Assembly: GCA_902624785.1 (NCBI GenBank) | Contig: CACNYU010000005.1 | Coordinates: 1 to 63,586 of the forward strand | Reading direction: 5' to 3' | Length of the DNA stretch: 63,586 nt | Origin: an uncultured Prochlorococcus sp. | GTDB lineage: Bacteria; Cyanobacteriota; Cyanobacteriia; PCC-6307; Cyanobiaceae | Part shown: positions 8,624 to 19,699 of the stretch, piece by piece | Layout: every line of letters starts with the position of its first letter | Numbering within the stretch: position 1 is the first letter of the stretch | The notes under the pieces: generated by a model | The model's input: only the letters and a program-made list of their open reading frames with translations | Databases searched by the model: none | What the model was told of the DNA's origin: nothing | Position numbers and translations under genes: made by a program

Positions 8624-11272
8624 ATGTCAACAGTTATCGACAAATATCCCAAGTCTGGAGATGAAATAAGAAAGGCCTTTTTAGAGTTTTATGAGAAAAA
8701 GGCGCATAAGGTTATTCCTAGTTCATCCTTAATACCGGAAGATCCAACTGTTTTACTAACGATTGCTGGGATGCTACCTTTTAAATCTGTTTTTTTAGGA
8801 TTAAAAGACAAACCCTCAAACAGAGCGACCTCAAGTCAGAAATGTATTAGGACTAATGACATTGAGAATGTTGGCGTAACTGCAAGACATCATACTTTCT
8901 TTGAAATGCTGGGAAATTTTTCATTTGGAGATTATTTCAAAAGAGATGCTATTGAATGGGCATGGCAATTAGTTACTAATGTTTATCATTTGGACAGAAA
9001 GAATATTGTAATAAGTGTTTTCGATAAAGATTCAGAAGCAAAAAAAATATGGGAGAAAGATATTGGTATACAACCAGATAAGATTATCAAATTAGGAGAA
9101 AAGGATAATTTTTGGTCTTCTGGGCTTACTGGACCATGTGGTCCGTGTTCAGAGCTTTATTATGATTTTTATCCTGAAAGAGGAATGAATAATATTGACT
9201 TAGATGATGATGAGCGATTTATAGAGTTTTATAATCTAGTATTTATGCAATATAATCGTGACTCCTCTGGTGCATTAACTGATCTTAAATATAAAAATAT
9301 TGATACCGGAATGGGATTAGAGCGTATGGCTCAAATCCTTCAAAAAAAGAAAAATAATTATGAAACAGATTTAATATTCCCTATTATCAAGAAAGCATCT
9401 CAGTTATCTAAAGTAGATTATTTCTCTGCGAGTTCTGGTCAAAAAGCATCTTTAAAAATACTTGGTGATCACACCAGAGCAATCATCCATTTGATCTCTG
9501 ATGGTGTTATTGCAAGTAATTTAGGTAGAGGTTATATATTGCGGCGATTGCTAAGAAGAATGATAAGACATGGAAAATTATTAGGTATAAAAGATCACTT
9601 TATTTCTCAATTAGCATTAGTTGGTATTCAAATCATGCAGAATACATATCCTGAATTGCAGAATAATTCACAAAGAATTTTTAGTGAGATAGATATTGAA
9701 GAACAAAGATTTCTTAATACTTTAGATCGAGGCGAAAAGTTATTAAATGAAATTATTGCTTCTGGAGTGCAATTAATTTCTGGAACTCAAGCTTTTGAGC
9801 TTTACGATACTTATGGATTTCCTTTGGAACTTACAAAAGAGATTTTAGATGAAAAAAATATAGAGGTTGATCTAAAAGGTTTTGAGAGAGAAATGAACTC
9901 TCAAAGAGAAAGAGCCAAGGCTGCATCTCAAATAGTTGATTTAACCTTAGAGGGATCTATCGAGAGAGATATTGAATTATTTGAAAAAACAAATTTTGTA
10001 GGGTATGAATTATTAAATACCGAGGGAAATATAAAAGGAATATTTATTAATTCAAATTCTGTAGAAAATGCTTCTCAAGGTGAAACTGTACAAGTTGTTT
10101 TAAATCAAACATCTTTTTATGCTGAGTCTGGAGGGCAAATCGGTGATGTTGGTGTAATAATTTCAGATAATGCGGAAATATTAGTAGAAAAAGTAATCAA
10201 GAAAAAAGATGTTTTTTTACATTATGGAGTAATTCAAAGAGGAAGTATAAAAACAAATCAGCTTGTAGAAGCTAGAGTTGATAAATCTAAAAGAGTAAAG
10301 GCTGAGTCAAATCATACTGCCACACATTTGTTACAGTCAGCACTAAAACTTGTAGTAGATGAAAGTGTTAGTCAAAGAGGATCGATGGTCGCTTTTAATA
10401 AATTAAGATTTGATTTTAATTCGCCTAATCCTGTTTCAGAAAATCAAATTTTGGATGTAGAAAAGCTTGTAAATAAATGGATTTTGGAGAATCATTCTAT
10501 CTTCATAAAAACGATGAAGAAAGATGATGCTTTAAAAGCAGGAGCATTAGCAATGTTTGGAGAAAAATATGGCGAAACTGTAAGAGTAGTTGATGTTCCA
10601 GGTGTTTCAATGGAGCTTTGTGGAGGGACTCATGTTAAAAGAACATCAGAATTAGGATGCTTTAAAATAATAAGCGAAATTGGTATATCCTCTGGCATAA
10701 GAAGAATTGAGGCTTTATCTGGACAGTCAATATTATCTTATTTGAGTGAAAATATTGCAGTCATAAATAAATTAAATAACTTATTAAAATCAAATTCCAA
10801 TCAATTATTTGAGAGAGTAAGTGCACTTCAGGTTGAATTAACTAATAAAAATAAAGAGATTAAAAAAATAAGTTCTGAATTAGCTTCTGTCAAATATATG
10901 GCTTTACTATCCTCTGTTGAAATAATTTCTTCTTGCTCAACAATAATCCATCAACTAGATGGATTAGATGGGAACATGTTGCAGTCTGCAGGCCTTGACT
11001 TAATTTCCAAACTTGGCTCAAATAGTGCTGTGATTATTGGTGGAATTCCTGATGAGAAACATAAAAAGCTTTTATTTGTAGTATCCCTAGGTAGTGATTT
11101 GGTTAGAAGAGGTTTTCATGCAGGTAAAATCGTTAATAATATTGCTGTGATTTGTACAGGAGGTGGAGGAGGTAAACCAAGTATTGCGCAAGCAGGAGCT
11201 AAAAATGTTGACAAGATTGATGAGGCCTTCAAATATGCCAAGAATTTTTTATTAGAAAATTTGAAGAATTAG
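8624..11272 (+). CDS. alaS: Alanyl-tRNA synthetase
   Basis: Charges tRNA-Ala. The 882 residues match full-length bacterial AlaRS. The N-terminal catalytic part includes '[20 protein letters not shown]' (class II motif region) and '[13 protein letters not shown]'. The editing domain carries '[13 protein letters not shown]' (HxxxH) and the '[17 protein letters not shown]' metal-binding motif. The C-Ala region ends in the glycine-rich '[17 protein letters not shown]' segment. Start ATG at 8624. The stop overlaps the stop of the convergent speA gene by 4 bp. No anomalies are seen. Confidence 0.98.
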   Translation: MSTVIDKYPKSGDEIRKAFLEFYEKKAHKVIPSSSLIPEDPTVLLTIAGMLPFKSVFLGLKDKPSNRATSSQKCIRTNDIENVGVTARHHTFFEMLGNFSFGDYFKRDAIEWAWQLVTNVYHLDRKNIVISVFDKDSEAKKIWEKDIGIQPDKIIKLGEKDNFWSSGLTGPCGPCSELYYDFYPERGMNNIDLDDDERFIEFYNLVFMQYNRDSSGALTDLKYKNIDTGMGLERMAQILQKKKNNYETDLIFPIIKKASQLSKVDYFSASSGQKASLKILGDHTRAIIHLISDGVIASNLGRGYILRRLLRRMIRHGKLLGIKDHFISQLALVGIQIMQNTYPELQNNSQRIFSEIDIEEQRFLNTLDRGEKLLNEIIASGVQLISGTQAFELYDTYGFPLELTKEILDEKNIEVDLKGFEREMNSQRERAKAASQIVDLTLEGSIERDIELFEKTNFVGYELLNTEGNIKGIFINSNSVENASQGETVQVVLNQTSFYAESGGQIGDVGVIISDNAEILVEKVIKKKDVFLHYGVIQRGSIKTNQLVEARVDKSKRVKAESNHTATHLLQSALKLVVDESVSQRGSMVAFNKLRFDFNSPNPVSENQILDVEKLVNKWILENHSIFIKTMKKDDALKAGALAMFGEKYGETVRVVDVPGVSMELCGGTHVKRTSELGCFKIISEIGISSGIRRIEALSGQSILSYLSENIAVINKLNNLLKSNSNQLFERVSALQVELTNKNKEIKKISSELASVKYMALLSSVEIISSCSTIIHQLDGLDGNMLQSAGLDLISKLGSNSAVIIGGIPDEKHKKLLFVVSLGSDLVRRGFHAGKIVNNIAVICTGGGGGKPSIAQAGAKNVDKIDEAFKYAKNFLLENLKN

Positions 11273-13215
11273 CTTGCTAAGTAAGTGCTATTTCTCAAGC
11301 TAGTTTCTATCTGAGCTAATAATTTTTGAGACTCTTCAATAGTTAAAGTGCCATTACTAATAGCAGATTCAATTTTCAATCTAATCATTTCTACTAAATC
11401 ATCAGATTTATAATCGAAAACTTTTAAGACATCAGTTTTGCTGTCCTCTTTGATCATGTCACTAATTTTGTAACTATTATTCTGATTGATATCAATATGA
11501 ATGATATTTGTATTGCCGAATAAATTATGTAGATTGCTTAAGGCTTCTTGATATGCTCCTGCTAAGAATATACCAATATAATATTCTTGATTATCAATTA
11601 GCTCATGAAGTTTAAGAAGAGTTTTAATATTTTCATTATTTATAAAATTATTTAATTTGCCATCAGAGTCACATGTCAAATCTGCGAAAGTTGCATTTAT
11701 TAACGGTTTTTCTTTATGTCTATGAATTGGAATAATTGGAAAGACCTGATTAATTGCCCAGGTATCTGGAATTGACTGAAAAATTGAAAAATTTGCATAA
11801 TAAGTTGAAGCAAGAATTTTATTTATATCTTTTAAATCTGAATGTTCTATACCTTCAATTTCAATAATGCTTGCGATTTCTTTCGCACATGCCCAATGTA
11901 TTTTTTCTGCTAAAGCTCTTTCCTGAAGGCTAGCGAAGCCTAATCTAAATCCATTAAAAGAATCTTCTTTGAATTTTTTAGCATCATTCCATAATTCAAT
12001 TATTTTTGATAAATCTAGGTCATTTTGACTATTTAATTTTAATTGGTTCAATGTTTCAATAAGATTTTTGATGATAAGGGATGATTCTCTTAATTCGGAA
12101 ACATCAATCTTATAGTTTTCATTACTTTTGCCTAGAATATTGAAAATCAAGACAGAGCAGTGGCTAGTTATCGATCTCCCGCTTTCAGTAATTATCACAG
12201 GATGTTTTACATTATTTTGATCGCATGAATCTTTAATAGTAGCGACAACATCATTTGCATAATTTTGTAAAGAGTAGTTAGTAGAATTATCTGAAGAGGT
12301 TTTACTCCCGTCATAATCAATACCTAATCCACCTCCAACATCTAAATACTCCATTGGTGCACCAAGTTTTGCAAGCTCAACAAATATTTGACTGGCCTCT
12401 TGCAAAGCATCTTTAATAATTTTTATATCACTGATCTGACTCCCAATATGAAAATGCAATAGTTTTAGTTCTTTTAATAAATCTGCTTGCTTTAGGTCTT
12501 GAATTGTCAGCATAATTTCTGGAGCAGACAGTCCAAATTTAGATTTCTCTCCTACTGATTTACTCCATCTGCCTATACTCTTACTGGAAAGCTTAGATCT
12601 GATACCAATTAAAGGTGTTGACCCTAATTTTTTTGAAGCTTCAATAATTCTTTTTACTTCTTCTCTTTGCTCAATAACAACGATTGGTTTTTTTTCTAGC
12701 TTCCTTGCAAGGATGGCCATCTCTATGTAGTTATTATCTTTATATCCGTTACATATAAGTAGTGAGTTTTCATTTTTAAGATTTGATAAACCAATGATAA
12801 GTTCTGATTTACTTCCAACTTCTAATCCAAAATTCCATTCGGAACCATATTCAATAATTTTTTCAATCAAATTTTTTTGTTGATTACATTTGATAGGAAA
12901 TACTCCTTGATAAACATTTTTATATGAATATGTTGTAATGGCTTTTTCAAAAGAATTATTTAACTCTTTGATTCGATCTTTCAAAATATCATTAAATCTA
13001 ATAATTAGTGGAGGATGAACTTTTCTACTTTTTATTTCTTGAATAAGTTGATATAGATCGATCTTTTTGTTTGAATTGTCTGCAGTGGCTACCGAAATAT
13101 TTCCTTTTTCATTTATATAGAAATATTTCTGACCCCATTTACCTATGTTGTAATAATCATTACTATCTTTTATAGTCCAATTGTTAGTTGTTTTTTTAGA
13201 TTGAGAATTTTTCAA
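11269..13215 (-). CDS. speA: Biosynthetic arginine decarboxylase
   Basis: Converts arginine to agmatine, the first step of polyamine synthesis in cyanobacteria, using pyridoxal phosphate. The 648-residue length is typical of SpeA-type fold III decarboxylases. The PLP-lysine region reads '[20 protein letters not shown]' near residue 105. The barrel contains 'LHFHIGSQI' and '[14 protein letters not shown]', which bind the cofactor phosphate, and the second-domain motif '[11 protein letters not shown]' follows near residue 500. Start ATG at 13215, about 120 bp from the divergent ndk gene. It shares a 4-bp stop overlap with alaS. Confidence 0.96.
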   Translation of the reverse strand: MKNSQSKKTTNNWTIKDSNDYYNIGKWGQKYFYINEKGNISVATADNSNKKIDLYQLIQEIKSRKVHPPLIIRFNDILKDRIKELNNSFEKAITTYSYKNVYQGVFPIKCNQQKNLIEKIIEYGSEWNFGLEVGSKSELIIGLSNLKNENSLLICNGYKDNNYIEMAILARKLEKKPIVVIEQREEVKRIIEASKKLGSTPLIGIRSKLSSKSIGRWSKSVGEKSKFGLSAPEIMLTIQDLKQADLLKELKLLHFHIGSQISDIKIIKDALQEASQIFVELAKLGAPMEYLDVGGGLGIDYDGSKTSSDNSTNYSLQNYANDVVATIKDSCDQNNVKHPVIITESGRSITSHCSVLIFNILGKSNENYKIDVSELRESSLIIKNLIETLNQLKLNSQNDLDLSKIIELWNDAKKFKEDSFNGFRLGFASLQERALAEKIHWACAKEIASIIEIEGIEHSDLKDINKILASTYYANFSIFQSIPDTWAINQVFPIIPIHRHKEKPLINATFADLTCDSDGKLNNFINNENIKTLLKLHELIDNQEYYIGIFLAGAYQEALSNLHNLFGNTNIIHIDINQNNSYKISDMIKEDSKTDVLKVFDYKSDDLVEMIRLKIESAISNGTLTIEESQKLLAQIETSLRNSTYLAS

Positions 13216-13337
13216 TGTATAAATTAATTTTAAGTTAGTTTTTCTTAAAATTTTTGTAGAAGATAAATAATATTTTAATCAATACTTGCCAAGATGCTAC
13301 TTGAACAACGAATATACATAAAGAATTTTTTTAATAA

Positions 13338-13796
13338 ATGCATCAAGAAAAAACTTTTATTGCCATAAAACCAGATGGTGTACAAAGAGGCTTTATATCT
13401 GATATTATTGGTCGGTTTGAGAGAAAAGGCTTCAAATTAGTTGCATTAAAACAATTGATACCATCTAAAGAATTAGCACAAAAACATTATGGTGTACATA
13501 AAGAAAGACCATTTTTTAATGATCTTGTTGATTTTATTTCTAGTGGGCCAGTAGTTGCTATGGTTTGGGAAGGTGAAGGTGTAATTTCTAGTGCTAGAAA
13601 AATGATTGGCGCAACAAAACCTTTAGAGGCTGAGCCTGGAACTATTAGAGGAGATCTAGCTGTCAACATTGGAAGGAATATAATTCATGGTTCTGATGGC
13701 CCTGATACTGCCTCGTTTGAAATAAATCTCTGGTTTAATAACGAAGAGATTTGCGATTGGAATCCATCCGATAGTATTTGGAGGATTGAAAATTAG
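13338..13796 (+). CDS. ndk: Nucleoside diphosphate kinase
   Basis: Transfers phosphate from ATP to nucleoside diphosphates through a phosphohistidine. At 152 residues it is standard length. It begins with 'ERTF'-like '[15 protein letters not shown]', and the active-site histidine sits in '[17 protein letters not shown]'. The C-terminal '[12 protein letters not shown]' is also typical. Start ATG. The 3' end overlaps the convergent thiO stop by 4 bp. Confidence 0.98.
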   Translation: MHQEKTFIAIKPDGVQRGFISDIIGRFERKGFKLVALKQLIPSKELAQKHYGVHKERPFFNDLVDFISSGPVVAMVWEGEGVISSARKMIGATKPLEAEPGTIRGDLAVNIGRNIIHGSDGPDTASFEINLWFNNEEICDWNPSDSIWRIEN

Positions 13797-14923
13797 CTAA
13801 TTGCTGAGAATCTTTTCAATCTAAAATTATTTATGAATTTTTGTTCTGATTCTTTTAGTCTCTTATTTTGAATGAATTTATACATAATGTTACTTGTAAT
13901 AGCTGAAAAAAGAACACCGTTTCTATAGTGGCCAGTAGCAATAAAAAGGTTTTTAATTTTAGATTCTCCAATAATGGGCTTTAAATCTGGAGTGGAAGGC
14001 CTAAATCCCCACCAATGTTCCATTTGAGGCCAAAGTATTGCTTCAGGGAATAAAGAATTGATGCCTATTTGAAGTTCTTTGATTCCTTGTGGAGTATTAC
14101 CCTTATTGAAATTAGCATTTTTTTCTACAGTGGCTCCTACTACGATCAACCCGTCTTCTCTTGGAACTAAATATGTTTTTGGACCAAATAAAATTTTATT
14201 TAGTTTATTTATAGGACCTTGTATCGATAGCATTTGACCTTTAACTGGATCAATGGGTAATTCTTTGAATACTTGTTTACTCCATGCACCACAACAGATA
14301 ATAGCTTTCTTACAAAAGATTGACTGAGTCTCACCAGTGGCATTGAGAATATTAACTCCAATAAATTGATTTTTTTCTGAAATTATTTCTTTAATTTCTG
14401 AACCTTCTTGAAACATTACATTATTGACTGTGCATGCAATTTCCAAAGCTCGCATGAGTCTTCTTCGATTATCGATTTGCCCATCTTGCTCAAATAATAA
14501 TCCATGCTTCCAATTTTTATGTAGTCCGTGGATTTCTCTATTTAAATCACTTTGATTTAGGTACTGTCCGTATTCATATGTTGGGAATTCTTTTAAATTT
14601 TTTATACTTTTAAAAGGTAATATAATGCCGCACTGTTTTAAGCCGCAATTAATACCGCTATCATCTTCAATACTTTTAATCCATTCTGGAATTAATCTTT
14701 GACTGGCTTTGCCAAAATCGAGTAAATCATCTTCAAGACCTTCTGCATGAGGAGCTAGCATTCCTGCAGCAACAAACCCTGCGGCTTCAGATCTATTCCT
14801 ACTTATTATCTGCACTTTATAGTTATTTCTTGCAAATTCGTATGCTATAGATAATCCTATTAAACCCCCTCCAAGTATCAAGATTGAATTATCAATATTT
14901 GAATTCATACAATTATTTTCCAA
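13793..14923 (-). CDS. thiO: FAD-dependent glycine oxidase (ThiO-like)
   Basis: A DAO-family flavoprotein of 376 residues. The N-terminal Rossmann motif is '[20 protein letters not shown]' (GxGxxG form), and '[18 protein letters not shown]' follows, a hallmark of ThiO/glycine oxidases that make iminoglycine for thiazole synthesis. A C-terminal FAD-binding segment reads '[18 protein letters not shown]'. Two ATG codons are possible (14923 or 14908); the second gives a start closer to the Rossmann fold. Substrate is inferred from family; a related amine oxidase role is the alternative. It is convergent with ndk and divergent from gatB. Confidence 0.85.
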   Translation of the reverse strand: MENNCMNSNIDNSILILGGGLIGLSIAYEFARNNYKVQIISRNRSEAAGFVAAGMLAPHAEGLEDDLLDFGKASQRLIPEWIKSIEDDSGINCGLKQCGIILPFKSIKNLKEFPTYEYGQYLNQSDLNREIHGLHKNWKHGLLFEQDGQIDNRRRLMRALEIACTVNNVMFQEGSEIKEIISEKNQFIGVNILNATGETQSIFCKKAIICCGAWSKQVFKELPIDPVKGQMLSIQGPINKLNKILFGPKTYLVPREDGLIVVGATVEKNANFNKGNTPQGIKELQIGINSLFPEAILWPQMEHWWGFRPSTPDLKPIIGESKIKNLFIATGHYRNGVLFSAITSNIMYKFIQNKRLKESEQKFINNFRLKRFSAIS

Positions 14924-14988
14924 ATTATCAAATGTTGATACTCTTTTAACTTATATCTCATAGTATTTAAGAAGGAAACATTTTGTTA

Positions 14989-16461
14989 ATGAACAATTCT
15001 AAATCTTGGGAAGCAGTTATTGGTCTAGAGACTCATGTACAGCTTAGTACTAAAAGTAAAATTTTTACATCTGCTTCAACAGTATTTGGAGATGATCCTA
15101 ATACTCATATTGACCCAGTTGTTTGCGGATTGCCGGGAACTCTTCCTGTTTTAAATGAGAAGGTTCTAGAATATGCAGTTAAAACTTCATTGGCTTTAAA
15201 TTTAAATGTTGCTGAACATTGTAAATTTGATAGAAAACAATATTTTTATCCAGATTTGCCTAAGAATTATCAAATTTCACAATTTGATGAGCCATTAGCT
15301 GAAAATGGTTGGTTAGAAGTCGAGGTGGCAGAAAAAGGAAAAGAAACTTATATAAAAAAAATTGGTATCGAAAGACTTCATATGGAGGAAGACGCAGGGA
15401 AGCTTGTTCATGCTGGAAGTGATCGCTTAGCAGGTTCAAAATATTCCCTTGTTGACTATAATAGAGCTGGTATAGCGTTAGTTGAGATAGTAAGCAAACC
15501 TGATATTAGAACTGGCAGAGAAGCTTCTGAATATGCTTCTGAGATTAGGAGAACTGTAAGATATCTTGGAGTCTCAGATGGCAATATGCAAGAGGGTTCA
15601 TTAAGGTGTGATGTGAATATTTCAGTAAGAAGAGGCCCAGAAGCACCTTTTGGTACAAAAGTAGAAATTAAAAATATGAATTCATTTTCTGCGATTCAAA
15701 AAGCTTGTGAATATGAAATTGAGAGGCAGATTGGTGTTTACGAAGAAGGCGGTGAAATATATCAGGAAACTAGATTATGGGATGAATCAAAGCAAATTAC
15801 AAAGAGTATGAGGCTAAAAGAAGGTAGTAGTGATTATAGATATTTTCCTGATCCAGATTTGGGACCAATAGAGATCTCAAAAGATCAAAGAAATTTTTGG
15901 TTTAATGAACTCCCAGAATTACCTGGTCAAAAGAGAAAAAAATATGTAAAAGAATTTGGGCTCTCTGTTTACGATGCGAGAATTCTTTCAGATGAGATTT
16001 TTATGGCAAATTTTTTTGAGACCACTGTAAAAAACGGGGCGGATGCTAAATTAGCTTCAAATTGGATAACTAGTGATATCTCAGGATACTTAAAAGCTAA
16101 CAAATTAAATTTTAACAATATAAAGTTAACTCCAGAACATCTTGCGGAGATGATTAAATTAATAACTTCTAATACTATTAGTGGGAAAATAGCTAAAGAA
16201 ATTTTACCTGAAATTATTGAAAAGAATATATCACCGAAAAAGTTAGTAGATGAAAGAAATCTGGGAATGATCAGTGATTCATCTAGTATTTTGCCTTTAG
16301 TTGAGGAGATTATTAATAATAATCCAAATGAAGTTAAAGCATTTAAAAATGGTAAAACAAAATTACTAGGCTTTTTTGTTGGTCAACTTATGAAGAAAAC
16401 AAAAGGAAAGGCTGATCCGAAACTGGTTAATAAACTTATTGCTGAGAGATTAGCAAACTAA
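14989..16461 (+). CDS. gatB: Aspartyl/glutamyl-tRNA(Asn/Gln) amidotransferase subunit B
   Basis: The GatB subunit of the GatCAB complex, which amidates Glu-tRNA(Gln), or Asp-tRNA(Asn), to make Gln- and Asn-tRNAs. The opening 'WEAVIGLETHVQLSTKSKIF' is the family signature. 'LPGTLPVLNE' and 'GSLRCDVNISVR' follow, and the C-terminal YqeY-like tail ends in 'GQLMKKTKGKADPKLVNKLI'. About 490 residues is full length. An ATG at 14989 and a TTG at 14983 both lie downstream of AAGGA at 14972; the ATG is used here. The stop overlaps the convergent coaE stop by 4 bp. Confidence 0.97.
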   Translation: MNNSKSWEAVIGLETHVQLSTKSKIFTSASTVFGDDPNTHIDPVVCGLPGTLPVLNEKVLEYAVKTSLALNLNVAEHCKFDRKQYFYPDLPKNYQISQFDEPLAENGWLEVEVAEKGKETYIKKIGIERLHMEEDAGKLVHAGSDRLAGSKYSLVDYNRAGIALVEIVSKPDIRTGREASEYASEIRRTVRYLGVSDGNMQEGSLRCDVNISVRRGPEAPFGTKVEIKNMNSFSAIQKACEYEIERQIGVYEEGGEIYQETRLWDESKQITKSMRLKEGSSDYRYFPDPDLGPIEISKDQRNFWFNELPELPGQKRKKYVKEFGLSVYDARILSDEIFMANFFETTVKNGADAKLASNWITSDISGYLKANKLNFNNIKLTPEHLAEMIKLITSNTISGKIAKEILPEIIEKNISPKKLVDERNLGMISDSSSILPLVEEIINNNPNEVKAFKNGKTKLLGFFVGQLMKKTKGKADPKLVNKLIAERLAN

Positions 16462-17075
16462 ATCAGCTCATTAATTTTTTTAAAAAGTTGTTCTTTATCT
16501 TGATCATTATTTTCAAATATTTTTTGAGATTTCTCCTCTTTCCTAATATTATTTGATTGTGCTTTGATAATTTTTAATGCTTCATCATGACTAATTTTAT
16601 CTCTATCTATTAATCTTTTAATTTGATTTTCTTTTGAGCATTTAATCAGCCAAATCTCTGTGCAAATTGATTCGAATTTTGCTTCAAATAAAAGTGGAAT
16701 CTCTAAAATCAATACTTTATCATTTTTATATTTAATACAGTCTTCAACCATTTTTCTTTTAATTAAGGGGTGTAATATATTCTCGATCCATTCTCTTTTA
16801 TTTTCATTATCAAATATTATTTTTTTTAAAAATTTAAAATTTATTTTTTTATTTGAGCAGGATTGATCAAGTATTTCATCCCCAAAATAATTTATTATTT
16901 TTTCATACGTCTCAGTTCCACTATTTAAAAATTTTTTTGAGTAATTATCAGCATTTAATATCTTTAAATTTTTACTATCTGCAATATATTTAGCAATCGT
17001 TGATTTCCCAGAAGCTATATTGCCTGTTAAACCTATTCTTTTTTGTGTAATTGATAAATTATCTACGATAGACAT
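16458..17075 (-). CDS. coaE: Dephospho-CoA kinase
   Basis: Performs the last step of coenzyme A synthesis, phosphorylation of dephospho-CoA. The 205-residue protein opens with the P-loop 'RIGLTGNIASGKSTIAKYI' and has the lid and substrate segment 'LEIPLLFEAKFESICTEIWLI' followed by 'RLIDRDKISHDEALKII', both typical of CoaE. Start ATG at 17075, divergent from argJ with about 76 bp between. Very AT-rich codon use, like its neighbours. Confidence 0.95.
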   Translation of the reverse strand: MSIVDNLSITQKRIGLTGNIASGKSTIAKYIADSKNLKILNADNYSKKFLNSGTETYEKIINYFGDEILDQSCSNKKINFKFLKKIIFDNENKREWIENILHPLIKRKMVEDCIKYKNDKVLILEIPLLFEAKFESICTEIWLIKCSKENQIKRLIDRDKISHDEALKIIKAQSNNIRKEEKSQKIFENNDQDKEQLFKKINELI

Positions 17076-17151
17076 TTTATGAATAGATCAATGAAAAACG
17101 AATAAACTAGAGTTAATATTAAATTGAAAATAAATAGTTTGAGTACCTAAG

Positions 17152-18375
17152 TTGAAATGGTTTGATATTGATGATACCAACATAACACCTGAAGGTTTTT
17201 ATTTCTCTGGAATTTCAGCTGGGTTGAAAGATTCTCAAAAAAAGGATCTAGGACTCATAATTGCTCCTGAAAATAGTATATGTACCGGATTATTTACTCA
17301 ATCAACCGTAAGAGCTGCATGCGTAGATTTATGTGAACAGAGAATATCCAACTCAAGTGGTTTAATAAGAGCAATATTAATAAATTCTGGTCATGCTAAC
17401 GCTTGCACAGGAGAGCTTGGATTAAGAGATTCCTTGAAGGCTACAAATGAGACCGCACAATTATTGGGTTTAAATGATGACCAAGTGTTAATTTGTTCAA
17501 CTGGCATTATTGGTGTTCCCATTCCTATGTCAAATTTAATTAGTAATCTACCTGTCTTGGTTGATAAATTATCTAATAATAATTCAAGGGATATCGCAGA
17601 AGCAATTTTAACAACTGATCTTACAATTAAAAGATCACTTATTGAGACTGAGATTGAAGGGAGGAAAATCAGAATATTAGGAATTGCAAAGGGATCTGGG
17701 ATGATTTGTCCAAATATGGCTACTATGCTCTCTTTCCTAGTTTGTGATGTGGGTGTAGAAAAAAATGTTTGGGATTCAATGATAAAAGAAGCCGCTCGAA
17801 TTTCTTTTAATGCAATATCTGTCGACGGAGATATGAGTACTAATGACTCGTTTATAGCTTTAAATCGAGGTAAAAAAATAGATCCTCAGTATTTACCTAT
17901 CATTAAAGAGGGGATAAATATTGTTTGTCAAAGACTTGCTGCAGCTATTGCAAGAGATGGCGAAGGTGCAAATTGTTTAATAGAGGTAAAAGTGGATGGA
18001 GCAAGGAATGATTGTGATGCATTGAAAATATCTAAAAATATAGTTAGTTCTTCTCTTGTTAAAACAGCAATTCATGGTTGCGATCCTAATTGGGGCAGAA
18101 TAATTTCAGCTGCAGGAAGTTCAGGTGTTGATTTTAATTTGAATGATATTGATTTATTTATCGGTGAATATCAGATTTTGAATGGCGGTAATATAATTCA
18201 ATTTGATAAAGAAGAAGTATCTTTTTATATAAGATCAAAAATGAAAGGAAAATATCTTGTTTCAGATACTGTTGAAATAATAATAAATCTAAATAGTGGA
18301 AATGGAAGAGGAAGGTCTTGGGGATGTGATTTATCTGAAAAATATATTGAGATAAATAGCGAGTATACAACATAA
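17152..18375 (+). CDS. argJ: Bifunctional glutamate N-acetyltransferase / amino-acid N-acetyltransferase
   Basis: ArgJ moves the acetyl group from N-acetylornithine to glutamate in the cyclic arginine pathway. The 407-residue precursor cuts itself into two chains before the threonine of 'GMICPNMATMLSFLV', which then acts as nucleophile. 'GHANACTGELG' and the late 'HGCDPNWGRIISAAG' are family motifs, and the protein ends 'KYIEINSEYTT', matching the usual Y-[IV]-x-I-N-x-E-Y-T-T terminus. Start is TTG at 17152. The last 21 bp recur downstream as direct repeats (see repeats at 18355, 19756 and 20495), so the 3' end appears to be an insertion site. Confidence 0.97.
   Translation: MKWFDIDDTNITPEGFYFSGISAGLKDSQKKDLGLIIAPENSICTGLFTQSTVRAACVDLCEQRISNSSGLIRAILINSGHANACTGELGLRDSLKATNETAQLLGLNDDQVLICSTGIIGVPIPMSNLISNLPVLVDKLSNNNSRDIAEAILTTDLTIKRSLIETEIEGRKIRILGIAKGSGMICPNMATMLSFLVCDVGVEKNVWDSMIKEAARISFNAISVDGDMSTNDSFIALNRGKKIDPQYLPIIKEGINIVCQRLAAAIARDGEGANCLIEVKVDGARNDCDALKISKNIVSSSLVKTAIHGCDPNWGRIISAAGSSGVDFNLNDIDLFIGEYQILNGGNIIQFDKEEVSFYIRSKMKGKYLVSDTVEIIINLNSGNGRGRSWGCDLSEKYIEINSEYTT
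18355..18375 (+). repeat. Core repeat R1: 3' end of argJ (N-S-E-Y-T-T-stop)
   Basis: These 21 bp encode the last six residues of ArgJ and its stop codon. They match 19756-19776 at 18 of 21 positions and 20495-20515 at 19 of 21. All differences fall in third codon positions and are silent. I interpret this as the functional left attachment core of the cassette array. Confidence 0.85.
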
Positions 18376-18425
18376 TCTTAAACTGCATTCATATCAGTTA
18401 ATTACAAGGATAGCAAAATCAATAA

Positions 18426-18442
18426 ACTACCAATAAACCACT
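18426..18442 (+). repeat. Paired-hexamer site a (left end of cassette 1)
   Basis: ACTACC-AATAA-ACCACT. The pattern is two A[AC]CACT-like hexamers with a 5-bp AATAA spacer (11-bp period), and its centre starts 57 bp after the end of core R1. It may be a recombinase arm-type binding site or a regulator site. Confidence 0.6.
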
Positions 18443-18475
18443 AGATTTCGACATAAAGTTAACCAAATTTTGATT

Positions 18476-19519
18476 TTAGTGAAGTTTATAAACTGCTAAA
18501 TCTTTTGATTTGATATTTCCTAATGCAACTTTTTCTAGTCTTTCTAATCGCGATAAAAGTGCTTTGTTTTGAGCAATAATATTTTTATTATTTTCTTTTA
18601 AATCACTAATTTCTTTTTTTAATTCTTTTTCTTCACCCATACTAATTTGAGTAGGTTTTGTAGCTTTACCTAATTGCCAAACAAATCCTGCTCTTGCAGA
18701 GAAATTATCATCAAAATCACCTGCATAATCTTGACCTGGGATAGTCATAGATGCCGCATAGTTAATTGATAATTTGTCATTAACTTTAGAAGCACAACCA
18801 CCAGAAAATGCAAAGTCACCGCCATGAGTTCCTGTTCCTAATCCGCAAGCGAGAGTTGTTTCAGTTGGAACTGTTGGTAATCCAGTTAAAGCAGCACTTA
18901 ACGCTCCAACATTATTTATTGATTGTTCTACATCTCTTCCATTGATAAGTAATTTGGTTCCATTTGTGTAATCAATAGGTATTGAATGCCCATTTGCATC
19001 TTGTGCCCAAACTTTTTGTATTCCATTTTCCTCTTTTGTAATCCAAGAATTTTCCCCGATGTGTAATTCACCATTCGTTTTTTTTGTAATTAATGGGTCA
19101 CCTGCAATACCAATAGAGATATTACCCGTATCATCTTTTGATAATATAGGTCTCTCTAAAACGGTTTTGTAATCACTTTTCCATTTAGTTTTACCTTCGG
19201 TAAAGGTATTATTTTTAGGATCATACTCAATATAATTGGAGAAATCTTGCAAACTTATATTCAATATTCCAGATTCATCTACAAAACTTTTATTTGTTGT
19301 ATCTACGAAATAACATGCATCAAAAAATTGCATTTTACAGTAATCATTTTTTAATGTTGCCTGACCAGTAGAGGAATTAATTGTATAAATTTCAATTTTA
19401 TCTAATTTGTTACCACCTCTTTTAATTCCCCAATAGTCAAATGTAGTGTCTGCTTTTGCTGAATTAGATGAAAGAAATAAAATTGACCCAAAAGTAGTTA
19501 ATGCTAATAATTTTTTCAT
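18476..19519 (-). CDS. Secreted YadA-anchor-like outer membrane protein with C-terminal coiled coil
   Basis: This 347-residue protein has a signal peptide (residues 1-23, cleavage likely after 'NSAKA'). A poorly conserved passenger region of about 180 residues follows, then a stretch (about 203-290) that resembles the YadA anchor of trimeric autotransporters: 'NVGALSAALTGLP', the glycine-rich 'CGLGTGTHGGDFAFSGG' and 'SARAGFVWQLG'. Unusually, a coiled coil of about 35 residues ('LKKEISDLKENNKNIIAQNK' onward) and a short tail follow the predicted barrel instead of ending in it. Exact function is unknown; surface attachment or phage/grazer interaction is a guess. It is the sole gene of cassette 1, and a decayed relative of its 3' end lies at 20627-20692. 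Confidence 0.8.
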   Translation of the reverse strand: MKKLLALTTFGSILFLSSNSAKADTTFDYWGIKRGGNKLDKIEIYTINSSTGQATLKNDYCKMQFFDACYFVDTTNKSFVDESGILNISLQDFSNYIEYDPKNNTFTEGKTKWKSDYKTVLERPILSKDDTGNISIGIAGDPLITKKTNGELHIGENSWITKEENGIQKVWAQDANGHSIPIDYTNGTKLLINGRDVEQSINNVGALSAALTGLPTVPTETTLACGLGTGTHGGDFAFSGGCASKVNDKLSINYAASMTIPGQDYAGDFDDNFSARAGFVWQLGKATKPTQISMGEEKELKKEISDLKENNKNIIAQNKALLSRLERLEKVALGNIKSKDLAVYKLH

Positions 19520-19622
19520 GAGTTTTTTTGATTTTTTACTTATTTTTAGTTTATTTTTTAGCTATTAATTTTGCCATGTCTTCATTTTTAATCAATTAAT
19601 TCTCCACTTTTCATTTAATTAA

Positions 19623-19639
19623 ACCACTAATAAACCACT
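19623..19639 (+). repeat. Paired-hexamer site b
   Basis: ACCACT-AATAA-ACCACT, a perfect hexamer pair. Its AATAA starts 127 bp before core R2. The equivalent site e in cassette 2 is 128 bp before core R3. Confidence 0.65.
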
Positions 19640-19682
19640 GCCCCAGTTATATCAATCGTTTTCAGACATTAAAATCAAATAA

Positions 19683-19699
19683 ATTACCAATAAACCTCT
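19683..19699 (+). repeat. Paired-hexamer site c
   Basis: ATTACC-AATAA-ACCTCT. Its AATAA starts 67 bp before core R2, exactly the spacing of site f to core R3. Confidence 0.6.

Noticed and set aside
18158-18388. 76-codon minus-strand frame over the argJ 3' end
   Set aside because: Antisense to well-conserved argJ coding sequence; no features of a protein.
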